NCBI GenBank assembly: GCA_003255025.1
Contig: QANY01005078.1
Location: 434,001 to 498,000, forward strand
Reading direction: 5' to 3'
Length of the DNA stretch: 64,000 nt
From: Datisca glomerata
Lineage: Eukaryota; Streptophyta; Magnoliopsida; Cucurbitales; Datiscaceae
Below the pieces are notes generated by a model, which was not told the DNA's origin, did no database searches, and saw only the letters and a list, made by a program, of their open reading frames with translations. The translations under genes and the position numbers were made by a program. This document shows, in pieces, positions 12,290-24,480 of the stretch (positions are counted from its first letter, which is position 1; each line of letters opens with the position of its first letter).

Positions 12290-12575
12290 TGTTAAAGTTA
12301 AGGAAACCAGGGTCACGTCACTGAATAAAAGAGTTAATACTGAAGTAAAGCAGTGGACTTCACTCCTACTGCTCGAGTGTGTAAGAGAGAGTGAGAATGC
12401 AAGTTATTTATCTGTTGTTAGTTAGGTTGTTAGTCAGTTAACAACTCTCTATTTTTCCCTCTTCTCAGGTTTATCTTGTGTAAGCCTATATTAGTCTTTA
12501 CCTTGTACTGATTACTATTGATACTGAAATACAAATTAGACAATCATCTTCTTGGAGCTCTTCTTAGTTCTTTCA
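12290..12575 (+). repeat. Copia LTR copy 1
   Basis: Starts TGTTAAAG and ends TTTCA, immediately followed by the primer site TGGTATCAAAG at 12576. It lacks an 11-base segment (GCTACTCTTAG) that the other copies have. Confidence 0.8.
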
Positions 12576-12896
12576 TGGTATCAAAGTGAAGAAGGACAAA
12601 TCAATTAACATTAATATTAAGGGTGTGTCAAATACTTAACGAAATATTACAATAGCAAAAAATGACAAGTTGATCAAAGAAAATAAAGATATCAAGATTG
12701 TGAAAGTAGATGAAGATGCATGGATTATAACAAACAAAATAATGGGTTGGACAGTGATAACGATGTTGATTATGACAGTACTATGTTAAGGACTAATACT
12801 ATACGATCCTACTTTATTTATCCTTAGTGACAAAAAGAAAAGGTTATATGATATATACTATTGAGAAAAAATTACCCAAACTAGAGAATTGTCTAT

Positions 12897-13192
12897 TGTT
12901 AAGGTTAAGGAAAGCAAGGCAAGGTCACTGAATAAAGGAGTTAATACTGAAGCTACTCTTAGTAAAGCAATGGACTTCACTCCTACTGCTCGAGTGTGTA
13001 AGAGAGAGTGAGAATGGAAGTTATTTTTCTTTTATTAGTTAGGTTGTTGGTCAATTAATAACTCTCTATTTTTCACTCTTCTCAGGTTTACCTTGTGTAA
13101 GCCTATATTAGTCTTTGCCTTGTATTGATTACTATTGATACTGAAATACAAATTACACAATCATTTTCTAGGAGCTCTTTTTAGTTCTTTCA
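12897..13192 (+). repeat. Copia LTR copy 2
   Basis: Starts TGTTAAGG and ends TTTCA, with TGGTATCAAAG primer site at 13193-13203. Full-length relative to the 3' LTR. Confidence 0.8.
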
Positions 13193-13514
13193 TGGTATCA
13201 AAGTGAAGAAGGACAAATCAATTAACAGTAATATTAAGGGTGTGCCAAATATTTAACGGAATATTACAATAGCAAAAAATGACAAGTTGATAAAAGAAAA
13301 TAAAGATATCAAGATTGTGAAAGTAGATGAAGATGCATGGATTATGACCAAACAAAATAATGGGTTGGACAGTGATAACGATGTTGATTATGACAATAAT
13401 ATGTTTAGGACTAATACTATATGATCCTACTTTCTCTATCCTTAGTGACAAAAAGAAAAGGTTATATGTTATATACTGTTGAGGAAAAATTACCCAAACT
13501 AGATAATTTTCTAT

Positions 13515-13735
13515 TGTTAAGGTCAAGGAAAGCAAGGCAACGTCACTGAATAAAAGAGTTAATACTGAAGCTACTTTTAGTAAAGCAGTGGACTTCACTC
13601 CTACTGCTCGAGTGTGTAAGAGAGAGTGAGAATGCAAGTTATTTTTCTGTTCTTAGTTAGGTTGTTAGTCAGTTAACAACTCCATGCTGTTAGTTAGGTT
13701 GTTAGTCAGTAAACAATTTTGCGGGTTCTTTATTC
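13515..13735 (+). repeat. Copia LTR copy 3, truncated
   Basis: Starts TGTTAAGG like the others but is cut short and joined directly to the end of the integrase region. A segment around TTAGTTAGGTTGTTAGTCAG is duplicated (about 13652 and 13689) just before the junction. Confidence 0.75.
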
Positions 13736-15735
13736 TAGGAATGTTGTGTTCAATGAGTCTTATTTTCCATATCAGTAAATGTTCTCCAAAATTGCCTCCA
13801 CAAGTCATAAATTTCATGTTTTAAGTCCTTGGTCTTCGACCATCACTAGCTGTCTATATTAAAATTTCATATCCTTACAGGAGCATGTCGGCAGTACATC
13901 ATCTCAAGGTAATTCTTCGTCTGATCAATATAATGAGCTTTTATTCTTTACAGCATATTGCAGGTGAAAATTCTTCCTCTGTGTCTATCCTTCCACCTAT
14001 AACAGTCCACCTATAACAGCAATTGTTTCCTTTGATTCACCTTCTATTGCACCCTACTTTTCTATAGACATCACACCAGAACCTCAAAAAATTACCATTT
14101 ATGAATCCAGAACCTGCAAATCTGCCCAATGTATCTAAAACGACTCAACCTGCTACCATAAATCACCCAATGATTACTAGATCAAAAGTAGGCATATACA
14201 ACCCTGCTACCTCAAAACCCAATCTCTCTCTCAGTCTTTATTTTTCTGAACCTAAGTCAGTGAAAGAGACTTTGGCTAATCCTAATTAGAAGTATGCTAT
14301 GGAAGATGAATATGCAACCTTAATTAAGAACCAAACATGGGATTTGATACCTTTTAATCCATCAATGACAGTTGTTGGCAATAAGTGGGTGTTTAAGGTC
14401 AAGATGAACCAAGATTGGAGTATACAATGATTCAAGGCACGCTTGGCAGTAAAAGGTTTTAGTTAGACCCATGGAATTGATTTTACAGAGACATTTAGTC
14501 CTGTTGTGAAGCCAAATATTGTTAGAATAATTCTCCATCTTGTTGTCTCCTTTGGATGGTCTGTTAAACAACTTGATTTTCATAATGCCTTTTCGAATGG
14601 TTTTATACATGAACCAAAATACATGTCATAACCTGGAGGATTCAAAGATCTCTCCAAACCAAGTCATGTATACAAACTGAATAGGGCTCTTTATGGCCTT
14701 AAACAGGCACCAAGCCCCTAATATGAGAGGTTAAGAGCTGTTATACTTCATTTATCGTACTCCTTAGGTTGTCTTAGTTTATATAGATGATATATTGCTT
14801 AAGGAAGTAATATACATCTCATTAATAAAGTTGTTCATGATCTGAATCAACGTTTTACTCTCAAAGATTTAGGTCAAATTCACTACTTTCTAGGTGAAGT
14901 CTACAGATCTCCATCTAGTTTTTTCTTGTCTCAATCAAAGTATATAACTGGTCTCCTTATCAAGACTAAGATGGATGGAGCTAAGCCAGCCCCATTTCCT
15001 GCAAGTACTTTCCTTAAGTTGTCTGAAACAGAAGGGGAACATTTTCCTGATGTTACTCTTTTTACAAGAACAATTGGTGCTTTACAATATTTGCAAATAT
15101 CCAGGCCTGATATAGGTTTTATTGTGAACAAATTGAGTCAATATTTTCACAAACCAACCATGGTTCAGTGGCAGACATGTAAGATATTTTTAAGATATTT
15201 GAAAGGGACTGTATCGGCTGGTTTACTGCTGCAACCATCTAAATCTTTGTCTATACAAGACTATTCTAATGCAGATTGGGCTGGGAATCTTGATGCGGGC
15301 ATTCTACAGGGGCATATATGGTGTTTCTTGGAGATAGTCCCATATCATGGTAATCAAAGAAGCGGACTATCATTTCCAGGTCTAGTATAAAGAGTGAATA
15401 TCGCGTTATGGCCAATGCTGCTTCTAAGATTTGCTAGATCCAAAGTATTTTATCTGAGCTTCACTTATCTCTTTGTCAACCTCCTATATTATGGTGTGAC
15501 AACCTCAATGCTTTAGCTCTAGCATCCAACCCAGTGTTACATGCTAGAACAAAGCATATTGAATTAGACTTGCATTTCATTAGGGACAAAATTAACCGCA
15601 TATAACTTGAGGTAAGATTTGTTCCATCAATTGATCAACTGGCTGAGTTTTTTACCAAGGTTCTTTCTACTCCAAGATCAAATATTTAAAATCCAACTTC
15701 AAGGTGGTTAACTCCCCCTTGCACTTGAGGGGGGA
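13736..15735 (+). pseudogene. Copia pol remnant: integrase end, reverse transcriptase, RNase H
   Basis: The translation runs from an integrase-end motif (NVVFNESYFPYQ) through a linker to reverse transcriptase (YAMEDEYATLIKNQTWDL, then [29 protein letters not shown]) and on to LKDLGQIHYFLGE, YLQISRPDIGFIVNKLSQ and the RNase H region (ADWAG, CDNLNALALASNP, ARTKHIELDLHFIRD, FTKVLSTPR). The YVDD site is eroded to YR followed by a stop. At least eight stops and several shifts are visible. The open stretch 14926-15390 is the longest intact part. A polypurine tract (TTGAGGGGGGA) ends at 15735. Confidence 0.9.
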
Positions 15736-16023
15736 TGTTAAGGAAAGCAAGGCAACATCACTGAATAAAGGAGTTAATACTGAAGCTACTCTTGGTAAAG
15801 CAGTGGACTTCACTCCTACTGCTCGAAAGTGTAAGAGAGTGAGAATGCAAGTTATTTTTATGTTATTAGTTAGGTTGTTAGTCAGTTAACAACTCTTTGT
15901 TTTTCACTTTTCTCGGGTTTACCTTGTGTAAGCCTATATTAGTCTTTGCCTTGTATTGATTACTACTGATACTGAAATACAAATTACACAATCATCTTCT
16001 TCGAGCTCTTCTTGGTTCTTTTA
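15736..16023 (+). repeat. Copia 3' LTR
   Basis: Begins TGTTAAGG directly after the polypurine tract and ends TTTTA, where the 5' copies have TTTCA. It is about 288 bases long. Flanking target duplication cannot be judged because the outer 5' LTR is missing. Confidence 0.8.
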
Positions 16024-19000
16024 TCTATGATCAAGATCGGTCAGATTTTACATATAAATATTTTTTTTTGCAAAATGATACATATAAACATTATTCTAGG
16101 TTATTGAATACAACTATTTTTAATATATTTTTTAACAATTATAATTCTTGGCTTCAAAAGTTATTTTATTTTTATTTTTATTTTTGTCATCACTCTCTCT
16201 GCAATCATTTCTAGTCAAAAAAGAGTGAGCATATATATTACATCTAGATACTAAAAATATATGGGATTAGAATAATGTAGCTAACTATAAATTTAAAATT
16301 ATACTCATTAAGTTGGGCCATATAGATTCTTTTTTATTATCAGATTAATTTTATTTTTGTCCGAATTAATCAATTCTTAATGATACAAATAATTTTGCTT
16401 ACATATTTAACTTATTGAGCATAATAATTATTCTTTGTGATCCATACGATTATCGTGATTACTCCATGCGATTTGGAATCATAGGAGTTATTTTGACCAT
16501 TTCTTAGTCCTTTTTCAAAGCTTAATTTATACCACCATGTTCTAGCTACTATAATTAACAATAATTCTAGGAGAGGGTATAGGATTAGTGTCTCTTATAC
16601 AAGATATGGTTCGGAATCTCTCACGTAATTGCCTTCCAATTTGACTTAAACTAAACCCCATTGGTTCGGACAAAGTGATTAGATGACGAAAGAGATGATG
16701 GAATCTCGATTATTGAAAATAATACACATGATTTTTTTGCGAAAGTTTTGGCTTTTGTTCAAATTCAAGCTATTCATTGTTCCTCATTAATCAATTTTTT
16801 GAATAAATTTGGAAGAAAAAGTGATTAGGTCGATGAGAATCAGCATACCAAGAATTTAATTTATTGTTGATTGTCTTTAAACTGGCTAATCAACCCTAGA
16901 TATCAAGAAGTATAGAAGAAAAAAATAATTAGGGTTTAATGGCAGGACCACACCACACATCAATCTGATAAAAACTTCATAATATGATTATAATAAACGA
17001 CATTTAACGTAAAAAGTTACAATAATATTGTATCAGTCAAAAAGTCGATCCTCGACATGTTTCATAAACATGTTTATGGACTTAATACAAAAGAGAGAAA
17101 ATATATATATATATATAAAGGAAAGATAACAGTTAGAGAACGACCAAGACAAATGCATTGGAACAATCTTGGCCAAAGGATCTTGTCCCCTTTCCATGTA
17201 ATCTATAGAAGGATCCGTACAAGGCCAAGCTTGACCACATCAGCAATCATTATATACTAATGACTAATTGTTGCAAAGCACAACCAAAGTTGTAGGGCCA
17301 CTGCCAAACACCAAAATCTTCACAATATTAGCCTATGTCTCTTCTTGAATTTCACGAGTGAAACCCCAAAAAAACGAATTTATAAAAAACATGCCAACCA
17401 GTGTAAAAAAAATCAGGAATCCTTTAATATTATTGAAAGTAAATTATTTACATAATAAAATTGTTAGAACTAGAGATGTGAATATGTAAGGCGTATGATA
17501 TGGACAGTGTCATACTCACTCCTAAGTCCTAATACCCATAATATTTTTTATCCTCATACCCACCATAATATTCACGCAAGTTTTATGAGTAAGATATGTG
17601 AAATATTTATTTTGATATGGATAACTAGTGAATTTTTCTACCCGCAATCTGTGAAAATCAAAATTAACATAATTTAAAACACACTAGTCTTGAAAATTTC
17701 TCAAGACTAAGGTGCGTAATTATATATGTGGGGTAAATAAGGATAGATACTCCTAAATCTGCACCTGAGCTACCTATACCCTCATGGTATTTTTTTGTAT
17801 GTGAATCCCCTATCCAAACCCAGTTTAAAACCTTCGTACCCTAACCATGGATACCAAACCCCTGGGTAATATTGCCATCCATAGTTAGAATATGAATGTG
17901 GATAAGTAAGATGTCTAGAAGTTAAGATTAATATGCTCAGTGCATATAAAAAATATTGGTGAAGTGTTAATATGTTAAATACTTTTCTACGTCCAACATA
18001 TATCTTTGAGAGATTGTGGGAATACAAAAACGAAAGTTCAACATTTTATGATAAAATGTGGGAAAGACACCTGAAATTAGAAATCCCTAGCTATCTTTCC
18101 TGGAATTCAATACGTTTCGTCTTTTCTTCAATCAGTAAGACGTTTTGACATTTTTCACAAATCTTCTTAAACATACCACGTATTATCAAACACCCCTAAT
18201 GACTAACTGACTAACATGGGTAAAAATATAATAATGAATCACTTGATACTTCTCTACATAATGTCTATTTGTCACATTACACATCATTGACGGGAATTTT
18301 AGGATTCACCAACTTAATTAAGTCAAATTTATTTAACCGAGCCAAATAATTTTGTTATTAATTTTATTTTGACTCGATATTTCTAAGAGTTTATATATTA
18401 AATTCGATAAATATTTAGATTGAACTTTGATATATGACCAGTTCTATATTATCACATCAAAGAGTACTATAAAGTATTTGTTTAGGTTAAAATAACAATT
18501 AGCCAAGAAGGCAAACATGTTCACTACTATCATGCAAAAATGTTAGGTCCAATGGGGACGAAGATATAAATAACAAGGATATATGATTGATTAAGTAAAT
18601 CATAGTGGTGATTAAAAAATGATTAAAGACAGTTGGAAAGTTGGAGTTTCATCTAGTTGACTACCCAATAAAATCCCAAATGAGTGGGCAAGGGGGTGTG
18701 GCTCGAGGAAATGATATGAAATTAATTGAAATTAAAAAATATGTCATTTTCTCCAACTAAGTGTTATTTATTTCAGTGTGCTTTGTGTTGATTAGAGAGT
18801 GGGGAGAGATTAAGGACACAAAAGGTGGCATAATTTGGACAAAGACTCGACCAATCCTTTTTCTTTTTTAGCATCGAGACCATAAAATTATTAATTATTC
18901 AACTATTTAATTAAGAACCCTAAAATGAAAGTAAACAACCTTAAAGCAGACCCTTGTTCCCTTCTTGTTAATATCTTTTAGGGTCAGTGACGTAAGAAAA

Positions 19001-19276
19001 TTTTGATTTTCTACCGACCCTTTTTGACATACTTTGACCTACTCTAAATTCTTACATTAAACTGTACAATCTTAATCGTCCATCTTGATAAAGAAACTCA
19101 AACCCCGATATATAATTGAATAGAAACTCAAACCCTAATATATGAAGAAAATATATTACTATCATTTATTTAAAAACAGTTGTAACTTGATCTTTTATTG
19201 TTATACTCAAAATAATTAAATATCTGAGATTTATATTTCAGTTATTTTTTAAAATTATTTACTGGACATTTCCGAC
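16024..19276. other. AT-rich intergenic spacer
   Basis: No gene recognised. It contains a short AT dinucleotide run (about 17101-17118) and a 17.48-17.95 kb stretch with loosely self-complementary segments that may be an old inverted-repeat element, which I could not delimit. Short ORFs here lack any domain. Confidence 0.55.
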
Positions 19277-19750
19277 TGTAATGGAATTTTTTTCACACCA
19301 ATAGAGTCATAGTAATTACCGATGAAAAATAATGAAAGGGTTAGAGAGTGAGAGAGGGAGTGCAGTAAATGTTCTGAGTATCACTTTTGTTGTATTGTCA
19401 AAATTATCTCATCTTCTCATCCATTACATGAACACTTATATAAGCCTAAATGTAATAATAAAATAATAAAATGAGAGGAATGATCCCCCTCTCCTTAATG
19501 TTTCAGCGGTTTTATGATGCCTATAAGATCTCGCCCATACTTATGTGATTTCTTGTCAGGCGTGGTCCCTCTTCATTTCATCTACTCCCTTCAGCTGTCT
19601 CATCCCTCTGTATTCAAGCCGCAGCCACGTGACCTTCTCTCGTGATTAAAATCCCCTTCTCCCTGTTCTCCGTGCAGTGTAGATCTCCTCAATGCCTCTT
19701 GATCTATTCTATCCGTTCACGTGGCTTAGTGTAGATTTTCTACATGTTCA
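19277..19750 (-). repeat. Gypsy-1 3' LTR
   Basis: 474 bases, matching the 23.2-kb copy along its length (for example the shared stretch TTAGTGTAGATTTTCTAC or a near variant). It lies next to the C-rich strand of the polypurine tract. Confidence 0.85.
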
Positions 19751-19771
19751 TTTGCCCCCCCCCCCCACCCT

Positions 19772-20169
19772 ATTACACTCAATGAATTCTATCGTTGAGG
19801 CGTAATGAGTGCACATCACGCGTGTCTTAGTAGGGGACTGTTAGCTTCGACTTTTTTTTACCTTTTCACTGCTTTATTGGTCCTACAAATATTAATAGCA
19901 TGCAGAAAGATACATTATTGAATAATAAAAACGTATACCATCATTTCCTCATTTCCCATTGTTGTTCACGCGTCTCTCAAGAATGGTATCTCACCACTTT
20001 TCTGCATCGTTCCACATTCCCGTTCTTGGTTCTCAGCGCCAAACGTGGGTTTTTAGTTAACGCTCTCAGTTATTGCTTACATCATTTCACCTTCCCGTTC
20101 TCGGTTAGAGTGAATTTTCAAGACGTGCTTCCTCCTCTTTCCAGTTGTCGTCTCGTCATTTTCCCGTTG
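19772..20169 (-). other. Gypsy-1 untranslated 3' region with short repeats
   Basis: No domain. Two diverged copies of a unit of about 80 bases containing ACATTCCCGTTCT or ACCTTCCCGTTCT (about 20010 and 20090) resemble the post-pol tandem repeats of the second Gypsy element. The plus-strand ORF here (19900-20196) is a shadow. Confidence 0.5.
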
Positions 20170-20866
20170 CGGATGACCAGCATGTCGTCAACATAGACTT
20201 TCATGCTTTTCCCGATCTGTTCGTGGAAGACTTTGTTCACCATCCTTTGATTGGAAACACATGCGCTCTTTAGTCCAAATGGCATGGCTTTATAACAATA
20301 GATATCATGCTCGATAATGAAGGAAGTCTTTTCCTAGTCAAGTTGAAACATTTTCACCTGGTTATATCCGGAGTATGTGTCCATGAAGCTGGTATTTTGT
20401 GTCCTGAAGTGGCATCAACCATCTGATATATCATTGGCAGCGGGTATTTATCTTTGGGACAAGCTTTGTTCAAATCACTGAACTCCACACATATTCTCCA
20501 CTTTTCATTTTTCTTTCGTTTCATTACCATGTTGGTCAACCACTCTAGATAGTCCACTTTCTGAATGAAACCTGATGTCAAGAGCTTTTTGACTTCTTCT
20601 TTGATTGCCTGATTTTGTTCCAGGTCAAAGCTTTTCTTATTGTATTTCACTGGCTTCACAGTGGGGTTCGTATTTAGCCTATGATAGATGATTTCTTCGG
20701 GAATGTCTAGCATCTCTTGTGCCGTAGTTGCGAACACATCCTTGTTTTCTCTCAGAAATTTCACTAACTTTTCTTTTCCACTTCTTTTGAGACAAGTACC
20801 AACATTTATCATCTTCTGAGTTCCTTCCTCCAAGCACACAAAGTTCCATTTCTTCCCCCGTCTCAT
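20170..20866 (-). pseudogene. Gypsy-1 reverse transcriptase, truncated
   Basis: The open stretch 20866-20354 contains the pre-RT linker and fingers: ENKDVFATTAQEMLDIPEE, then KWRICVEFSDLNKACPKDKY, where the family has MCVDFTDLNKACPKD. After a frame change the palm follows, with KAMPFGLKSACVSNQRMVNK and the catalytic VYVDDMLV at about 20200-20177. The domain stops just after the catalytic site. Frameshifts lie at about 20400 and 20335, so it is inactive although the active-site aspartates are retained. Confidence 0.9.
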
Positions 20867-20967
20867 ACCTCAGGCCATCTTTCTCATTTTCCTATGATTG
20901 CTATAAATCTGTGGGTCGTTTTCCTTCAGCCTTTTCGTAGCCTTCTTCTTGACGGATTTCAGAGCAG

Positions 20968-21411
20968 TCACGGACAGATACCAGCAGCGGCTTGATCTCC
21001 TCTTATCATTTTAACTCCCTCTAGTGACAGGTATTTTAGTAATTGGTAGAAAGTTGAAGGGACGGCTTTCATTTTAGAGAGCCCAGTTCTCCCCAGGATA
21101 GCATTGTATGGGGACGATGTGCTCAGTATCAAGAACTCAGTCATATGGCTGAATGGGTCTGCATTCACCAGAAGAACAAGGGTTCCCTCTGAGTTGTTGA
21201 TGGCTCCATTGAAACCTAACAACGGTTGCAAAGTTCCTTGCAACTCATGTTCTCTCATTGACATTTTCTCTAAGGTTGTCTGGTATAAAATGTTCATTGC
21301 ACTCTCATCGTCAACCAAGACCCTCCTCAGTAAGTAGTTGCTGAATTGAATTGAAATGACAAGAGAATCATTGTGATGGCCATCATGCTCAAAATCTAGA
21401 ATATCGAACAA
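20968..21411 (-). pseudogene. Gypsy-1 aspartic protease domain
   Basis: Retropepsin-like segment with LRRVLVDDESAMNILYQTTL, where the catalytic D-T/S-G triad is expected; here it reads DDES, so the glycine is lost. PYNAILGRTGLSKMKAVPST is the conserved second half. It lies between gag and RT as in Gypsy polyproteins. The missing glycine suggests an inactive protease. Confidence 0.8.
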
Positions 21412-21510
21412 CAGTTATGGATTCCCACTGACACTTGGGGATCCTTCTAAGCGCCTTTCCAGCATCACTTTTTTGCAATATATCTTCCTTTCCTTCCTCA
21501 TGGTCCCTTC

Positions 21511-22640
21511 CTACTCTGTAAGCGCAATAACTATGTCGACGAATTGACTGGGGTACCCGTCTTCTATTAGTTGCTCGATGTAGTTTTTAAGTTGGAAACA
21601 GTCCCTTGTGTAATGTCTACGGCTCTTATGAAAGGAGAAGTACTTGTCTTTATCCTTGTAGTCTGGCTCTTTTGTGAGCGTGGCTGGCATTTTCAGCCAA
21701 GGCTTATCTTTGATCATGTCCAGGACTTGGTTTATCGAAATGGTCCACAACGTGTAGACCTTGTCCCTTGGGTGTACCCTATTTGAGTCCCGCCTTCGGT
21801 ACCCCGTTCTTTCCTACTTGCTATTTCCCTCGTCTTCTCTTTCAATTCCATCATACTTTCTTCTTCCCCTCAAACTTCTTTCCCATTTTCTTGACTCCTC
21901 ATTCTTCAGTTCAACATCTTTCAGCAGGCTTCTTTTCTCCTCTTCTAGAGTAATGTAGGCTTGCGCCCATTGAAAGGTTCCCACCATGGACATCAGTTTC
22001 ACCTTGGATAGATCTTCAAACAGCGGTGAGTTTAGGTCTAACCCCCACCTGAAGGCCAAACTGGCAACTCGATCATCGTAATTTTTGACTTATGTCATCT
22101 TGTCCTTAAATCTGTTGGTGTATTCTTGTAGTGACTCCCCTCTCTTAGTGGAAATCATCAAAAGAGACTGTGTATCTTTCATAAGCGCTTGATAGGTAGA
22201 GTATTGTTCTAGGAAGACAGAGGACATGGAAGGGATGATACCATTTTAGAGTTGCTCCGTCCAGGCTAGTGGGGAACATCATGCACATCAGTTTGTCATC
22301 GTGCTAATATAGAGCCATTATTTTTTTGTAGCGCTGGACGTGGTCTATGGGATCTATTTTCCCCTCGTAACCTTTAAATTTGGGGGTCACTAACTTTTCT
22401 AAGAAAATAGATGATCTAATAGCAAAATTAGTGAGTGAATGCACGGGGAGGGAATGATACCATTTCAGAGCTACTCCATCTAGGCTGGTAGGGAACATCT
22501 TGCACATCAGTTTGTCATTGTGCTGATATAGCGTCATTATTTTTCTGTACCATCGGATGTGGTCTACGGGATCTGTTTTCCCCTCGTAACATTTAAATTT
22601 AAGGGTCACAAACTTTTACTGTATGGGTGCCGTCAAGATT
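21511..22640 (-). pseudogene. Gypsy-1 gag with internal duplication
   Basis: Retrotrans_gag core at 22609-22304 (DPVDHIRWYRKIMTLYQHND, then MFPTSLDGVALKWYHSLP) is followed by a second, partial copy of the same core (DPIDHVQRYKKIMALY). Downstream come STKRGESLQEYTNRFKDKMT (near 22160-22095), the region LAFRWGLDLNSPLFEDLSK (22059 onward), and a degenerate zinc knuckle HKSRRHYTRDCFQLKNYIE near 21630-21580. Stops and shifts break it. The duplicated core comes from a tandem repeat of about 219 bases. Confidence 0.85.
22231..22640. repeat. 219-base tandem duplication inside Gypsy-1 gag
   Basis: The stretch beginning GGGATGATACC at 22232 reappears at 22451 as GGAATGATACC, and both continue through CACATCAGTTTGTCAT to TTTTCCCCTCGTAAC. 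The copies have diverged at several bases. The ends are approximate. Confidence 0.75.
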
Positions 22641-23207
22641 TCAGGCTTAACGGAGTACGGGTGAGGGATTCGAGGTCGGTCTTTCCCGTACTTCCCAAGT
22701 TTCTCATCTCCATCATTTTTCGCTCCAGTAATTCTTACACCGCTTCTTTCATTTTTACCCAGGACTGACGAGCTTCTCCTATAGCCACTTTCACATGATT
22801 TTGGGATTGAACTTCTACTTCCTCTGTTTATACGTGTCTATTGTTCTTGTGGTTTTTTTTGCCTTACGTCTTGCTCGTTTCCCCCCGAGTGGATTTTTCG
22901 TTCATCGTTATACGCCATTTGACTGACTTCAGCATGTGTCCATACTAGTTCTTGCTAAAGCGTGTTGATTTGATCCTGCACAGTCTGCCATACATTACAC
23001 AGTATCTCAGTGTTCCTTTTTCATGCATCCTGTTTAGGATTGTCTGCATCATTTCTGTAGGTGGGGTTGGTTAATCCACATGATCGTCTCCGTTTCTGGT
23101 CCCGTTGGCCTCATCAGGGCTGCGTTCGATCTGGTTCTAGGCATACTTGATGTTTCTGGGGTGGGTTTCTCAAGCTTTTCTCTCAGCTCTCAATGAAAAC
23201 ACAAAAA

Positions 23208-23692
23208 TATAAAAGATTTTTTTTCTACACCAATAGAGTCACAGTAATTACCGGTGAAAATGATGAAAGGGTTAGAGAGTGAGTAAGGGAGTGTAGTAAA
23301 TGCTCTGAGTATCACTTTTGTTGTATTGCCCAAATTATCTGCTATTCCCATCAATTACACGAGCCCTTATATAGGCCTCAATTTAACAATAAAATAATAA
23401 AAGGAGGGGAATGATCCCCCTTTCCTCAATATTTTTGGAGGTTTTATCACGCCTATAGGATCTCGCTCATACTTATGAGATTTCTTGCCAGGCATGGCAC
23501 CCCTTCATTTCATCTCCGCCCTTCAGTTGTCTCATCTCTCTGTCTTTCAGCCGCCAATTCAGCCGCAATCACGTGACCTTATCTCGTGATTAAAATCCTC
23601 TTCTTCCCATTCTCGTGCGGGGAGATCTGCTCACTGCCTCTTGATTGATCATTTCCATCCACGTGGCTAAGTGTAGATTTTCTACCTATTCA
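23208..23692 (-). repeat. Gypsy-1 5' LTR
   Basis: About 485 bases. A TATA-like ACTTTATATAGGCC-type signal is not exact, but CCTATATAAGGGCTC on the minus strand near 23365-23379 is a plausible TATA box. The two LTRs have clearly diverged, so the insertion is not recent. Confidence 0.85.
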
Positions 23693-24436
23693 CCCACAGT
23701 ATTAATATTAAAAGTAAAATTAGATAATACAACAAAACTTATTTCAAAAGTTTTATTTTCAAACTAAATAATTTTATTGTTTTCATATTTTCTCAAAAAC
23801 TACTTTTTAATTTCTGACCACAAATACATTTTATGTGTTAAAAGCAAGTACAATTCTTATGTTCTTATTTCTCGTCAAAGAATTTGCCCACGGTTATTCA
23901 TGTTCCAACCATGTTTTTCTTTTCAATCAGTAACTCTATGTTTAATGTTGATAATATAAATTTTGTTTTATAAGTACACATCAAACTAAAAAGTTACCAG
24001 ATGTTAACAACTTAAAATAACCCCTTACAATAAACTCACCAAGGCCCACTTATCTGGATGGGGAAGAGCTTAATTTTCATTCCAATCCTTAGAACATAGG
24101 CATGGAGTGGGCGTATACCGTTCATACTCTGTCCATGTTTACTTGACAAATATTTTTAAATGTTATATATTTTTATCTATACTAAAATGAATGAGAATAT
24201 TAGTACCCTTAAAAACCATAATCTTTTACATAGTTTACATATGAATAGCATAGTTAAGAGATTGAATTAGATGAATCTGAAGCAGCAGATACCACAGGAG
24301 AATCGGCAGAGAGCCTATCCTTTCTTACGAGTTGTTACATACTCATACTATTGGTTGGTTTTAGAAGGAGTTCTTGCTGCTGGGTGTTTTGAACCACTTT
24401 GATTCTTTTTTGCCTCGATTTCTTAACATACATGAC
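23693..24436. other. AT-rich spacer
   Basis: Nothing recognised between the Gypsy element and the CACTA-derived sequence. Confidence 0.6.
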
Positions 24437-24480
24437 AGAAATTTTGATTTTAGATAACGGTGAAAACTCATCATTATAGA
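24437..24480. repeat. Partial copy of the CACTA left terminus
   Basis: TAGATAACGGTGAAAACTCA and the bases around it at 24437-24477 repeat, with few changes, the inner terminal sequence of the intact CACTA element at 24528-24567. It is a fragment of a second copy lying 80 bases outside the element. Confidence 0.7.

Larger units (their letters stand above)
11988..16023 (+). mobile_element. Copia retrotransposon with a tandem array of LTR-leader units at its 5' side
   Basis: The order is leader (11988-12289), LTR (12290-12575), primer site and leader (12576-12896), LTR (12897-13192), primer site and leader (13193-13514), truncated LTR (13515-about 13735), pol remnant (13736-15735), 3' LTR (15736-16023). 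The leader copies begin ATTAACATTAATATTAAGG at 11997 and 12604 and a one-base variant of it at 13221, so the spacing is 607 and 617 bases. A normal element has one 5' LTR and one leader; here the unit is present three times, with the outermost LTR missing. Gag, protease and most of integrase are deleted. Pol has many stops, so the element is dead. Confidence 0.85.
19277..23692 (-). mobile_element. Tat-like Ty3/Gypsy retrotransposon, internally deleted
   Basis: Both LTRs are present: 19277-19750 (3' LTR for the minus-strand element) and 23208-23692 (5' LTR). They start TGAA and end TTATA or TTACA on the minus strand. A polypurine tract (GGGTGGGGGGGG on the minus strand) abuts the 3' LTR at 19751-19771. 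Flanks CCGAC (19272-19276) and CCCAC (23693-23697) look like a 5-base target duplication with one change. The interior has gag, protease and part of reverse transcriptase; RNase H and integrase are deleted. The sequence next to the 5' LTR, TTTTTGTGTTTTCATTGAGAG on the minus strand, has the form seen in Tat-clade elements. Confidence 0.9.

Noticed and set aside
13218..13637. 139-codon minus-strand ORF
   Set aside because: Lies antisense across the LTR and leader repeat; no domain and not conserved between copies.
21761..21958. Plus-strand ORFs in the first Gypsy element
   Set aside because: Antisense shadows of gag, rich in Ser and Phe.
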